From NCBI RefSeq assembly GCF_028858725.1, contig NC_084760.1:91385867-91449866 (forward strand): a stretch of DNA of 64,000 nucleotides, given 5' to 3'. Of the stretch, positions 1 through 10,380 are shown in pieces. The notes under the pieces were generated by a model, which saw only the letters and a program-made list of their open reading frames with translations, made no database searches and was not told the origin of the DNA. This DNA is from Colius striatus (Eukaryota; Chordata; Aves; Coliiformes; Coliidae). Numbering within the stretch: position 1 is the first letter of the stretch; each line of letters starts with the position of its first letter. The translations under genes and the position numbers were made by a program.

Positions 1-566
1 TTAAATGCAAAAAGTGAGGGGAGAAAGGCAGAAAAGAGGGGAGGGAATTAAGTGCAGCCTTGTGAATCTGCAGGGTGGGATTTCTTCCTCTGCTGCTTTT
101 ACAGTATGATTTATGCTTCAGGATCATGTCCCTCAACTTCAGTTTTGTTGGTATATGGCATGCTCCAGATCATAAAACCAGCAGAACTTCAGTCATGCTT
201 TTACATAGATTCCACTTTCTTTCGAGCAGTATGGAATAACGTGTCTGCCGCAGTCACCATTGCACATGTTGTCATCAGAACGTTTTAGAGCAGGGCTTTC
301 CAAACTCGCTGTGCTCGCCTGCCACTGCTGGGAGCTGCAGCAGTGCTGGTGGCAGCCTCTGATGCTGTGCTGAAGCTCAGGCGCATGCAGGAGGTGGCGC
401 ACAGCTCCTAACAGTATCCATCCAGCTCTTTGAATTGGCTCGCCTGTGACTAGCAACAGCGTGCCAACTGCGGTTTGGAAACCCCTGCTCGAGAGCGGCG
501 TTTCTCTTCTCCCTCTTGGTTACGCTGCTTTTGGTTTTGACTCTTCTTGTACGTCACTTCTTCCAG
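1..566 (+). other. MARK1: MARK1 last intron (3' part)
   Basis: This is the 3' part of the final MARK1 intron; its start lies outside the window. It ends in a pyrimidine-rich stretch and an AG acceptor at 565-566, directly before a recognisable MARK1 reading frame. No other gene or repeat family is recognised in it. Open frames here are short and on both strands, as expected by chance. Confidence 0.8.
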
Positions 567-921
567 GAGCACTTCTGGGGAACCGAAAGACCGAGAGAAG
601 GAGGACAGCAAAGATTCGAAGCCTCGCTCCTTGCGATTCACGTGGAGTATGAAGACCACTAGTTCTATGGACCCAAATGATATGATGAGAGAGATTCGGA
701 AGGTGTTAGACGCTAATAACTGTGATTACGAACAAAAAGAGAGGTTTTTGCTCTTCTGCGTTCACGGCGATGCGCGGCAAGACAGCCTCGTTCAGTGGGA
801 GATGGAAGTCTGCAAACTGCCGCGGTTGTCACTCAACGGAGTGCGCTTCAAGAGGATATCTGGGACTTCTATCGCATTTAAGAACATTGCATCCAAGATA
901 GCAAACGAGCTTAAGCTGTAA
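567..921 (+). CDS. MARK1: MARK1 terminal coding exon (C-terminal KA1 domain)
   Basis: This is the last coding exon of microtubule-affinity-regulating kinase 1, a Par-1-family serine/threonine kinase that phosphorylates microtubule-associated proteins such as tau and acts in cell polarity. The exon starts after the AG at 565-566. Its first base completes an arginine codon, and the frame then runs through [10 protein letters not shown] and [20 protein letters not shown] to the KA1 (kinase-associated 1) domain. KA1 marks seen here are [20 protein letters not shown] and the C-terminal end [11 protein letters not shown] before the TAA at 919-921. In this family KA1 binds acidic membrane lipids and restrains the kinase. 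The stretch [14 protein letters not shown] fits MARK1 better than MARK2, MARK3 or MARK4. The kinase and UBA domains lie upstream, outside the window. The frame is intact, and C1orf115 follows on the same strand as in mammals. Confidence 0.96.
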
Positions 922-2380
922 AGAGAACCTAAATTTTTTGGGATCAGGGAAGATTCATACATCTACACTTTGAATGTACTGGTTACGCCCAATGTGATTG
1001 GCCTGTGAAACTCCCCGTGTAGAAATTGCCCTTATCGCAATAAGGTTATACATAGTTATTCAGAATTGTAAAGTTAAATCCAGTATGACCTATATTAAAA
1101 TAACTGTAGCTAAAGAAGTTATGTTCACATGTACAGGTAAGTATATAGAGCATTCTGTTCATTTTATGTTCATAGAGTTGTATAATAAAAAGATGACTGC
1201 TTAAATTCAGATCTTGTATAGTTGTCTAGATTTCTGCACAGAAATGTATGTTTGATGCTTTGAGTTGGAGAAGTTCTTCCCTGTCATTTACATTTTTGGT
1301 GGTTTTTATAAGTCTTACCTCTACCATGCGTTTTTTAAAAAACCTTGTGTCCTGAGTCAAATGCACAAAGATAGTTTTCACAACTGTAGCGTGACCATTT
1401 TTAATTATTTAAAGATTGTCCATGATTTGAACCAAAAGTCGAAGATTAATCGGCTTTTGTTCTGCACGAGACTGTTCCTGCTTATCTTTGGCTCTTATCC
1501 TTGTTATCGGACGGTGTTTAGTTGGGGGGTGGGGAAGGGGGGGAAATAACAATGTTTACAGCATTGGCACTTAGAGTTTAAAAACTTTTGTTCTGCCTTG
1601 GGCCAGCTCAGAGCTGTGGGGGAACAGAAACCAGGCATTAAGTGATGATCTGTCTGCAAATTACAGCGCTTTACTCCCGCGGCCCACTAACAAATGTAGC
1701 ACCAAAATGGAGAACCGTTAACTATTTCATTTGGATATTATGGTGTAAAATATCACTCGTTTGCTGCCTTCAGAAGACTATAAATTCCATTTTATGGAAA
1801 TACGTTAATAATGGGACTGTTTAATAGCACAAGATAATCTGAAGTGTTGACCAATTGTGTAAGTTAATAATACCACCTCAGGAATTAGCTTGGCTTTTGG
1901 AACATGTGCCCCCAAAGAGTACATGCGATTCCACATAATATTTTACAGCTAAACATACCTTGTTTATAATGATAAATTGTTGATTTATGCTTTCGTGGTT
2001 GTACAGTTTGTTCCCATGTAACCCGTTTGTGTTTAATATTTTACCAGGTTTCTTGTATTTATTCCACTTCATTATTATGCCTGTAATGTGCAGCTTTGTA
2101 ATTAGGCACTTGCCTACAGAAAAGAAAAAAAAAAATAATTCCCACATTTTTTTCCTTCATAATTAATGATTATAAACTATGTAAAACCACTAGTACTGGT
2201 ACATTTTAATACTTGTTATTTTGTACTGAATTAACCATAGAGGTTGGTCGTGCAATGTTATTTAATGTCGTAATTACTGTAATATCAACATATGGGCCCC
2301 ATCTGCACACTCTTGTGAAGAATAGAAAGTTCATTAAGAAATTGTCACTTTAAAAAAATAAAAATTAAAAAAAAAAAAGC
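922..2380 (+). other. MARK1: MARK1 3' UTR (end uncertain)
   Basis: AT-rich non-coding sequence follows the MARK1 stop codon. Canonical AATAAA hexamers are seen at 1184-1189 and at 2357-2362, the second just before an A-rich run at 2367-2378. That A run is genomic and does not prove a cleavage site. A G-rich tract at 1524-1543 lies inside. MARK1 transcripts in other vertebrates have long 3' UTRs, so the true end could be further downstream, up to about 3 kb. Confidence 0.55.
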
Positions 2381-3653
2381 TGTGGTAAACTCTGTAACCC
2401 TAAGTTAGAAGGCTGTAAGTGTAGTAAATGTGCCATTCTCTAATGGCTTCTTGACCGAGATGGACTTTACATACTGTACTGTGATGTAGCTTTCCTCTGT
2501 AACAGTTATGTTCGGAAATGGACGTGTATTGTTGCCTTAGAAAAAGGGTGGTGTTTGGAAAGAAAGAACTGTAGCCCCTTTTCTGCTTTTTTTTCTTTTT
2601 TTTATCTGATGTTCATCGAAACAAAATCTGATGCAAGTCATCTTGATTCACTGGTGCACTCTATTAAAACTTACTTGAACAGTTCTCATACTAAAATACT
2701 TGTGGTTTGCCCTTTATCAATAATTTGTGATAATTACTACAGGTAGTGAAATAGTCCTAAAGGTGTCCAGGCTTCAGCGGGGTGTGAACTCGGGATTAGT
2801 ATTCCATTGCTTCTCTGGTCTTACGCCCTCCAGAAGGAAGGGGCTGTGGTTTAGCACTTCTTAGAAAGGGATCTGCGGGAGCTTTTCCAGAAATTGGCTA
2901 GAAATCGGCCTTGGGAGGGGTTTGTGTGCCTGCTCAATTTACCCCTAAATACCCATGTTCAATTATCCTTGGAAATACACCACTGGAGCTAAACTGTGCT
3001 GTTAATCTGAGATCGTGTATGGCCCCAGTCGTGAAACAAAACCTCTTGCCTTTTCCAAAGGTTCAGTGAAAAAAATATAGGTCATACTGTGAGTCACTAG
3101 ATCAAGTACTTAGGATTGCTTCCCTCTTTGCAGGCCTCGCTTTGACACGGCTAACTTTGCCCTAGATTGTCACTGGGTTTCAGTGCTTCATGTAACCAGA
3201 GCTGTGTTCGTGTCCCACAAAACAGAGGGCATTTCCAGAAGACAGAGGTAACATTTTACTTCATCTCTCTTGTGAACCACGGCTCTCCAAAGTGCTCCTT
3301 TAATGTTTCTAGATACATTTTGCAGTTGGTGTTATTTCCAATGACTGTACTGACACTGGGCCATTGGCCTGACTTTCACATTTCTTTTGCCTTGCTGCGA
3401 GATGAACTGTGACCTACCTCCCACACTCTCTCTTGGTGATACACTAAGGGCTTCAGTGAGCGCCCAATCTCGATACCAGAGGTGTAGTTGCACCCAAATG
3501 CCTTGTTTGGCTCTCCTGTTCCTGCAGGAGCAAGATAGGAAGATCTGAGAAAAAGACTCACTCAGAAGTGCTTCTTAGCAAGCAGAGCATAGGGAGTATA
3601 TCTACTGCATCCTTGGGGTTTTGGGTCCCTTGTGCTACCTGGTTATGTACTTG

Positions 3654-3707
3654 ATAATGTTTTAAGTTACTCCCTCGGTAATAATGTTTTAAGTTACTCC
3701 GTCGGTA
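3654..3707. repeat. 27-bp tandem duplication
   Basis: Two head-to-tail copies of a 27-bp unit starting ATAATGTTTTAAGTTACTCC begin at 3654 and 3681. They differ by one base (CCCTCGG against CCGTCGG). This is a recent local duplication with no sign of function. Confidence 0.9.
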
Positions 3708-4371
3708 AGAGCAGGATAAGAACATTTGCATCCAAAGTGCATCTTGACTTTCATGTGGGAGGGGATCAGGGTGGCATTTTATCAGCACAGCTTTAACTTG
3801 AGAAATCCAAAAGACGGTTAAATGCCACATCATGTTCTGCAGCGTCAGGAAGGGACAGGGGTGAGACAGGGATGTCTCAGGTCTTCAGAGGGCTTACGTA
3901 TCAGATGGTAATTTCATGGCAGCTTTTCTAGGGGGTGTTTGGATTGGGGTTGGTGTTTTGCTTCACTGCTTTATTTAATACATACAGGTGCTTTCAAACT
4001 AAGCAGACCCCTTCTCATGCAGTCCAATTTTAAACATTAAAATGTATATAGGTCAAGGAAAGGACTACAAATGTTCACTCCTGCTTATGTGGATGTGACA
4101 TAGTACTTGAGAACCAAGTGGTGTCATGCATGCCATATAGTTAGGAAGATAATAAAGTGCTATGACCTGGTAGACGTGAGATTTTTGATAGCTCGTCATA
4201 CATGCCAGTGGTACCTTGGACCTCGTAATCTCAGAACATTGGCTTCCCGTGCTGCCACACAAATGCAGACAGTGCATGTCAACTGAAAGATGTCTTATCT
4301 GAGGCTCTGATTGCTGAACTCTGGAAAACAAAGTCATGAGACACAAACCCAGTCTGCAGGGAAAGGCCTGC

Positions 4372-4434
4372 CCCTCTTGAGAAGACAAACATCTTTCACT
4401 GCCCACCCTCTTGAGAAGACAAATCTTTCACTGT
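4372..4434. repeat. Imperfect tandem duplication, about 33 bp
   Basis: The motif CCTCTTGAGAAGACAAA followed by ATCTTTCACTG-like sequence occurs twice in a row, with a few bases missing from the second copy. This is a local duplication in intergenic DNA. Confidence 0.85.
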
Positions 4435-5689
4435 CTTTGCACTTCTCACTTAGGGGCAAAGTAATGGATCTATAAATAGAAAACTTAGATGTAAACATTT
4501 TTCCAAGGCCCAGAAAAATACTTCATGCTTTTGTTTTTTCAAAAATTCCAAGGTAGTTTGATGTTAATAACATGAAAAATCTGATTTAACAGCTGTTACA
4601 GATTACAGGTATTTTATTTGTTGATGCTGCTATTGAATCAGTATCAAGCAATTACTTCATCCCTCAGACTAAGAAGGCAGAACATTAAAATCTACCGCAA
4701 CGTAACACAGCACGCAGAATTTAACTCGCCTTGCTGCTTCAGGCTCCCTACTGTGATTATTGATAATATGGGTATTTGGGGCAGGACCTATGCATGCCAT
4801 GCCATTTCCCTGTGGCTGCAGCGTCGAGAGTATACCTGCACTTCCAGGACATGGGCAAGTTTAGCTCTGGAAGGTGGTGGAGAGAATTGGGTGGCCCCAA
4901 ACTGAGCCCTGTGCAGCCAGAGCCTGGCAGAAGGAGCTCAAAGGGCCATGTGTGGTCTGTGGTAGGTGTGTGCTTGGGACTGGGGCTTGGAGCATGAAAT
5001 TCTGTCCTATGTTTGGGTTTCTACCTCAGCCTTCTGAACTTTAAAAACCAACAATGGTAAAAGGAGGGGTGACACCTTTTATACAAAATAGAGGAGGGGA
5101 CAGAGGATTTTTCCTGCAATGATGGACCTGAGACAGTTACTGTTTTCCACCCTTCAGAGGACTGGACAAGCTGTTGCTTACACAGCTTTCTGACTGGAGC
5201 TGTGAGAATGGAGAAACACCATTCCTGGGTCAGCTAACTACACTGCAGGGTTTACTTGTTGAAGGGTAAGGGCGCATCTGAGAAAGGCACACATTCAACC
5301 CTTTGATCCTCGGTAAAAAAAAATCCACAGTACAGGATTAGTCTGCCCCCTTATTGCATCTGCTTGTGCAAAGTGGTTGCATACTGCTTGAATAAATTAT
5401 ATCGATCCCCCCTATACAATTTTTGCTTTGCTTGACCTGCCCCACCTACATGGACACCGCTTAGGAAGCGCAGATGTTTAACTGCAGCCCTTGCAGCTGC
5501 AGAGGCATGGAGCTGTCAGCCCCCTGCATCTGAGCAAAAACTACTCTGCAACTGCCTTTTCCTGAAGACTCCGGTACTTTCCCCTTGGCAGGGGTAGCCG
5601 AACAGAGCCCTGTATGCAGAAGGTGCTGTTCACCTGAGGAAACATCCGTAATAGATTTTGTGGAGGGACGGGAAAGGAGTGTGATCTCC

Positions 5690-6680
5690 TCAACCCGCCG
5701 CTGGGGTGGAGCGGTGAGTGCGGTGCCAGGGAAGGAGCTTTTTCACCACGGTGTTTCAGCAGTAGTCGCGACGTGCAGGCTGAAGCAGCCGGGCTGCAGC
5801 ACGGGAGCAGCGTCCTCCCGTCCCACAGCTGACAGCAGGGAGGGACGGGACTCCCCCACGGGCCCCAAGCTTCCCCCAGCAACTACCCCCGCTGGCCTAG
5901 TAACGCAAGACAGTGTTTTCCGTAGCGGGGTCAGAGAGCTCGAGGCCGCAGCCCTAGCTGCCCCGGGCGGGTTTCCGCGGGCTCGGCGACTGCAGCCGGG
6001 GCCCCGCTTCCCTCAGGCGTCCCGCCCCGGGGAGGGGGCAGCGGCCGCCTCCGGCCACACCTGTGGCGCGGCTGCGGAGGAAGCGGCCGCGGCTCCGTGA
6101 GGGCCGGTCAGCGCCCGGCGGCACCATGACGGTGGGTGCGCGGCTGGGCGCCAAGGCGAGGGGCAGGTACTCCCGCCGCGGGCCCGGCGACGACCAGGTC
6201 TCTATCCTGCCCGGCGAGGAGGAGGAGGAGGCGGCGGCTGAGCGCAGCGCGGAGGTCCCGCGGCCGGCGGCGCTGAACGAGGAGGAGAGTGCTGGCTCCA
6301 GGAAAGTGCGCTTCGCCCTCCTGCCCGACTCCTACGAGCCGCTGCGGCCGCCGGAGGCCAGCAAAAAGCGGCCCTACGCGAAGCGGCTGAAGAAGTACGG
6401 CAAGGTGAGGGAGGGCTGGGGGGCAGCAGCAGCGGGGCCCCGACGCCGGGCGGGGGGCAGCGGGCTCCGCGGGCAGCCGCGCCTCGGCACCCCCACCCAC
6501 ACCTCCGAGGGCCCCTCGGAAGCCCCTGCCCGTCCTTGGGGCATTCTGGGCACCAGCTCTACTCCCCGAGGCCGGGGTGAGCCCGCCGGCGGTCCGGCTC
6601 CGGGCGGGGAGGAGACGGTCCCGCCGGGGAAGGCACCGCGCCGACCCTCGCCTGGATCAAAGAGCTGAAAATCTGCCGTT
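5690..6680 (+). promoter_or_regulatory. C1orf115: CpG-island promoter of C1orf115
   Basis: A GC- and CpG-rich block in otherwise AT-rich DNA covers the C1orf115 start codon, exon 1 and the beginning of intron 1. GC-box-like strings (CCCGCCCC, GGGAGGGGGC) lie at about 6019-6040, roughly 100 bases before the ATG. No TATA box is evident, as is common for CpG-island promoters. The transcription start cannot be placed from sequence alone. Confidence 0.8.
6126..6404 (+). CDS. C1orf115: C1orf115 coding exon 1
   Basis: This exon holds 93 complete codons from the ATG to AAG, followed by the donor GTGAGG at 6405. It ends in phase 0. Its base composition is very GC-rich because it lies in the CpG island. 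Confidence 0.94.
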
Positions 6681-8970
6681 TCGGAGTGAAACTGACACTA
6701 AGCTGATCCATGTGACGGGGGCTTTGGCTTTCCTTGTGCTGCATTTCCCTCAACGTCATTGCTTTGACACCATTCCTTAAAAGTTCCAGTTAATTGCACT
6801 ACTCTGCGTTTTTATCACTCACTTCAGTGCCTGAAAGAAGGGTAATAACATCCCTCCAGTACCCTCGTTTCCCAGTTTACCCTCAGGGTATCCCCTGAAG
6901 AATCACTGAATTGAGTTTAAAAAAAAAAAAAACAAAAAACCAAAAAGAAACAAGACCAAAAACCAAATCACAACAAGTTCTTCGTTGCGTAACTACCATT
7001 TTGGCCAAAATTGTCTTTTTGCTTTCCTGTGTGGGAAGTGCCAGGTCCTGCTGCCTGATGAGTTTTTATTTTTTCCCCTCCCTGGAGGGCGAGTGCCTTT
7101 GATTGCAAAAGTGCTATTGGGAAGGATTTGCTTCTTTTTCTCTTGTTCATGGCACTTAAATCCAGCTAAGGCATGTCTTGCATATTCGTAGCAAAGAAAC
7201 CAAAAATAGTTTATGTGTTAGCAGGAAAAACCTGTCTCGCATGGGGAATCTTTTCCTGCTGGATAGATTACAGGTTTTCAGTGAGACGTGATGTTCTGCT
7301 GCATTCTGTAAAAAACGATGGTTTTGGTAAAGATACGCTTGCCATGTCTGACATGCAGAAAATGCCAGTTAGCTTAGCAAAGTTACTTGCTTTTGAAATT
7401 CAGGGAGTTTACAGATGACAGCATAGTCATGAGCTGCCTCACAAGTACTGCTGTTTCATAAAGAGAGGGCTAGAATATTTCATTCTTTCGTGATCAGTTT
7501 GATACTTTGAGTTCTCAACAGTGTGGTTGTCTGAGTCACAGTAAACACATGTCGTATGAAGCAATCTCAAGTCCATCATCTTGATTTACACAGAGCAGTT
7601 TTGTGAGCGTGGTTCTGTCACAGCAGTTTGTCACGTTGCCGGTAGTGCTGTTGGTAAGAGCACAGACCACTTTTTGAATGTTGTGTATCCCCTTTTGCAT
7701 CGGTCCAATGACATCGCCACAGGAACAGTTTTTGCCAGTTTGACTTTGGCAGTAAAGAAGAACTCGTGAAAGTTTTGGTGAGGTGCTGGTTAGGGAAGCT
7801 GCACAGGGGGCCCAAAGGAGGAATGACGGTGACTGGTGTGACGTGGTGAGACAGGGGCAAAGGTGGGAAGGGAAAGCCCTGCGTGTCTCCTCCTCTGTCC
7901 GCAGGCTCCATCCCCAGCCTCAAGCTGCCTTTTTATTTTGCCGTCTTACGGAAACTTATATGAAGGGAGCTGGGAGTAAATACAGCAGAACTGAGCTATG
8001 CATGGCATCTTGACAGCCAAATGTTTTCATGTGCCGGTACCGCTGTAATCCATCTCGAAGGAATCCTGGGAATATAATAGATATTAACTAGATTCCACAG
8101 ATTTGAAAGTGTATCCTCTGTTTCAATGTTTTTGATGTTACAAGAGGTGCTTTTGATCTCATCTCACAAGACCATTCGGTTTATTGTTATTCCTTCCAAA
8201 ATGACCACATTGTGTTATTTCCCCAGCGGTGACCAGCCAGATGAGAAAAAACTATCAGGAGCGGAAAGATTAGATTATTAGGTTAAGGTCATTGGTTTAA
8301 GTAGTCCGTATCAAGTTCTCTGTAATGCAGTACACAGATCAGTTTGTACACAGACGACTTCTTCAACTTTCACAGACACAAGAGTGGGTCAAAGCATTCT
8401 TCTTCTGACCAAAAAAAAAAATCTTGTTTTGACAAAAAGCAACAAAGTTTCCATAAAAGTATTCTCAGTGGCTCACCGCCTTCTTGTTCAGCACCAGCTT
8501 CAAATGCTTATGTACTTTTAGGAGTTACTAACATGCTGAAAACATGTATGTGTGGGAAAAACATCTCTCTCCAAACTAGGTGTGAAGTTAGACTAATTTT
8601 ATTCTTGAATAGAAGCCCACATAAAGGCCTGGCTTCCTGTGGAGGCCGCATCCGTTTGGTTTAACTATACCCTGTGGGTGTGTGTTTCTATGTAAAAATA
8701 GATGGCAAAACATCGCTCCATAGCCGTGGGAGAGGTTCATTTGCTGGGTCGGTGATGTTAGCTATGGGGAGGACTTTACGTGAAGGCATTTGCCATCACC
8801 TCTCTTCTTCTTTCTGCTTTCTCACCCCCTTTCCCTGTGTCTCTCGGCAGAACGTGGGCAAAGCTCTGCAGAAGGGATGCCGCTACCTGGTGGTGGGGCT
8901 GCAGGGACTGGCGGCTGCCTATTCCGCACCCTTTGGAGTGGCCACCCAGGTGGCCTCCTTCATCCGCTAG
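6126..8970 (+). CDS. C1orf115: C1orf115 / RDD1 homologue (two coding exons)
   Basis: The coding sequence joins 6126-6404 and 8851-8970 and encodes 132 residues; the human protein has about 142. The ATG at 6126 lies in a good Kozak context (GGCACCATGA), and the protein starts MTVGARL as in human. Visible parts are an acidic run of five Glu at residues 31-35, the conserved [15 protein letters not shown] from about residue 59, a strongly basic patch [14 protein letters not shown] at the end of exon 1, and the conserved exon 2 core [12 protein letters not shown] followed by [12 protein letters not shown] and SFIR. Exon 2 is mildly hydrophobic and may associate with membrane. From published work on the family, the human protein is known as RDD1 (required for drug-induced death 1) and is linked to clathrin adaptors and to surface levels of the drug exporter ABCB1. 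Its place between MARK1 and MTARC matches human synteny. Confidence 0.95.
6405..8850 (+). other. C1orf115: C1orf115 intron 1
   Basis: This 2,446-bp intron has donor GTGAGG and acceptor CTCTCGGCAG. Its first 270 bases are still CpG-rich. An A-rich low-complexity stretch lies at about 6917-6980. No transposable element or internal gene is recognised in the remainder. Confidence 0.9.
6917..6980. repeat. A-rich low-complexity stretch
   Basis: A run of As continues into AAAAC- and AAACC-type sequence inside C1orf115 intron 1. It could be the decayed tail of a retroposed sequence, but no body is recognised next to it. Confidence 0.7.
8851..8970 (+). CDS. C1orf115: C1orf115 coding exon 2
   Basis: This exon starts AACGTGGGC (Asn-Val-Gly, the conserved NVGK) after the CAG acceptor at 8848-8850. 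It encodes 39 residues and ends with the TAG at 8968-8970. It carries the most conserved part of the family. Confidence 0.95.
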   Translation, partial: NVGKALQKGCRYLVVGLQGLAAAYSAPFGVATQVASFIR

Positions 8971-10380
8971 TGCAGCCCCACGCACCTTGCCGCTGTGGAC
9001 CTCAGGCTGCCACCGCTGTCCTGGGACCACTTCTGAGACCTGCGCCCCACAAACCTCCTGGATGATCAGTGCCAGCCCCGAGCCCTTCCGCCAGCCCCTT
9101 TCCCAGCACCCAATACTCTTTTCTGAAAAAACTTCCAGTGCTTTATATAATCAGATTGGGTTGAAGAAACGTAAGGGTGAGGAAATAATCTTTGACTAAT
9201 CGAGCTCAAGTTCACTCTCAGACGTGAGTGGGTTTTCCAGTGTGCCATGTGTGGAAGGGAGCTGAGGACAGATGGAAGAGCAAGTAGATGAGGGTGAGAG
9301 AAGTGAAAAGAGGATGAGGAAAGGGGGGGGGAGGAGCAGCTGGGGGCAGCCAGATCTGAGTCTGGCCAGTGAGAGGAATTGCCAAAGCAGTGGAGGAAAC
9401 AGATAACAAGGGATCAGGAAAAGGTAGTCTTTGGTTTTCTAAGGCTTTTTGTGTCACCTGCTCCAAGGGAGTTAAGATTATGAATATACTTAAAAATATA
9501 CTTGGATATAAATGGACTGTGGTCTGAGACAGGGAGAACTTTGCTGCATCACAGTCGCTCATTTCAAACACTGGACATAATGAGCCTTTAAATCTGAAGA
9601 CTGGTGTAATGATCCAGAAAGAAACTGAGGTGTGTTTGTCTTCTGATTTGGGACATTAAAGGTGCACTGTGATTAATATTTCAAACTTTTCTTCTGCTGC
9701 TATGAAATCTGCATGTATTTTTTTTCTACTGAGAACACAGTTTATATCTGACCTACCTGATTCTGGAAGCTGGGGCATAAGAACACTGAGTTCTGTGGTG
9801 TTTCACCGGGCACAAAAAAAATGGATTACCAGCTGCATCTGAAAAAAGAAATATACACAGAGCATTTGGTGTAAGAATGTACAACTGTTTTGTGTAAGAA
9901 GAGGGTCACATAACCTTCCAGCTCCATCTTCATTTTCATATGTGGAAGTTGTAGCTAGAAGATGTCAACGTCAGATGGCTCAGCGATGCGATGCGGATGC
10001 AACAGCTTCAGTGGCGCACCTTCAGAGATCTCAATCTTGTATTGATGACACAGGAACAATGGGGTTTATGTGCCTTCAACATTCTGTGGGTTTGGGGTTT
10101 TTTACCAGTCTTCTGAGGTGGCAGTAAATTACTTCTGTGCTAGCACTTACTCTGTATTATACATCTTTCTAGGTTTGATAGCGTTTTTGTAATCAAGGAG
10201 TTGGCTTACCTGGAAAAAAAAAACAATGTTGTTCATTTGCTTCCTTTGTCTTTTTGAATGAAGGGGTTTGCACGTCTCAGCAAACCACACTGCATTTCTT
10301 TCAAATGTAGCACAGGAAGCAAAGGTGGAATTTTTAATGCTCTTTTCTAACTGGACTGTAAATAAAAGTAATGTGATGCA
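8971..10380 (+). other. C1orf115: C1orf115 3' UTR (end uncertain)
   Basis: Non-coding sequence follows the TAG stop. The clearest AATAAA seen is at 10361-10366 (context TGTAAATAAAAGTAATG), which would give a 3' UTR of about 1.4 kb. Variant signals could end it earlier. Long purine-rich sequence is present at about 9240-9400. Confidence 0.5.

Larger units (their letters stand above)
2381..5560. other. Intergenic, MARK1 to C1orf115
   Basis: No gene is recognised here. The stretch holds unassigned single-copy DNA with two short local tandem duplications (3654-3707 and 4372-4434). The first few hundred bases may still be MARK1 3' UTR. Open frames of up to 113 codons occur on both strands without recognisable domains. 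Confidence 0.6.

Noticed and set aside
5585-6100. 171-codon + strand open frame ending 25 bases before the C1orf115 start codon
   Set aside because: It begins at TTG, lies in the CpG island where stops are rare, and encodes no recognisable domain.
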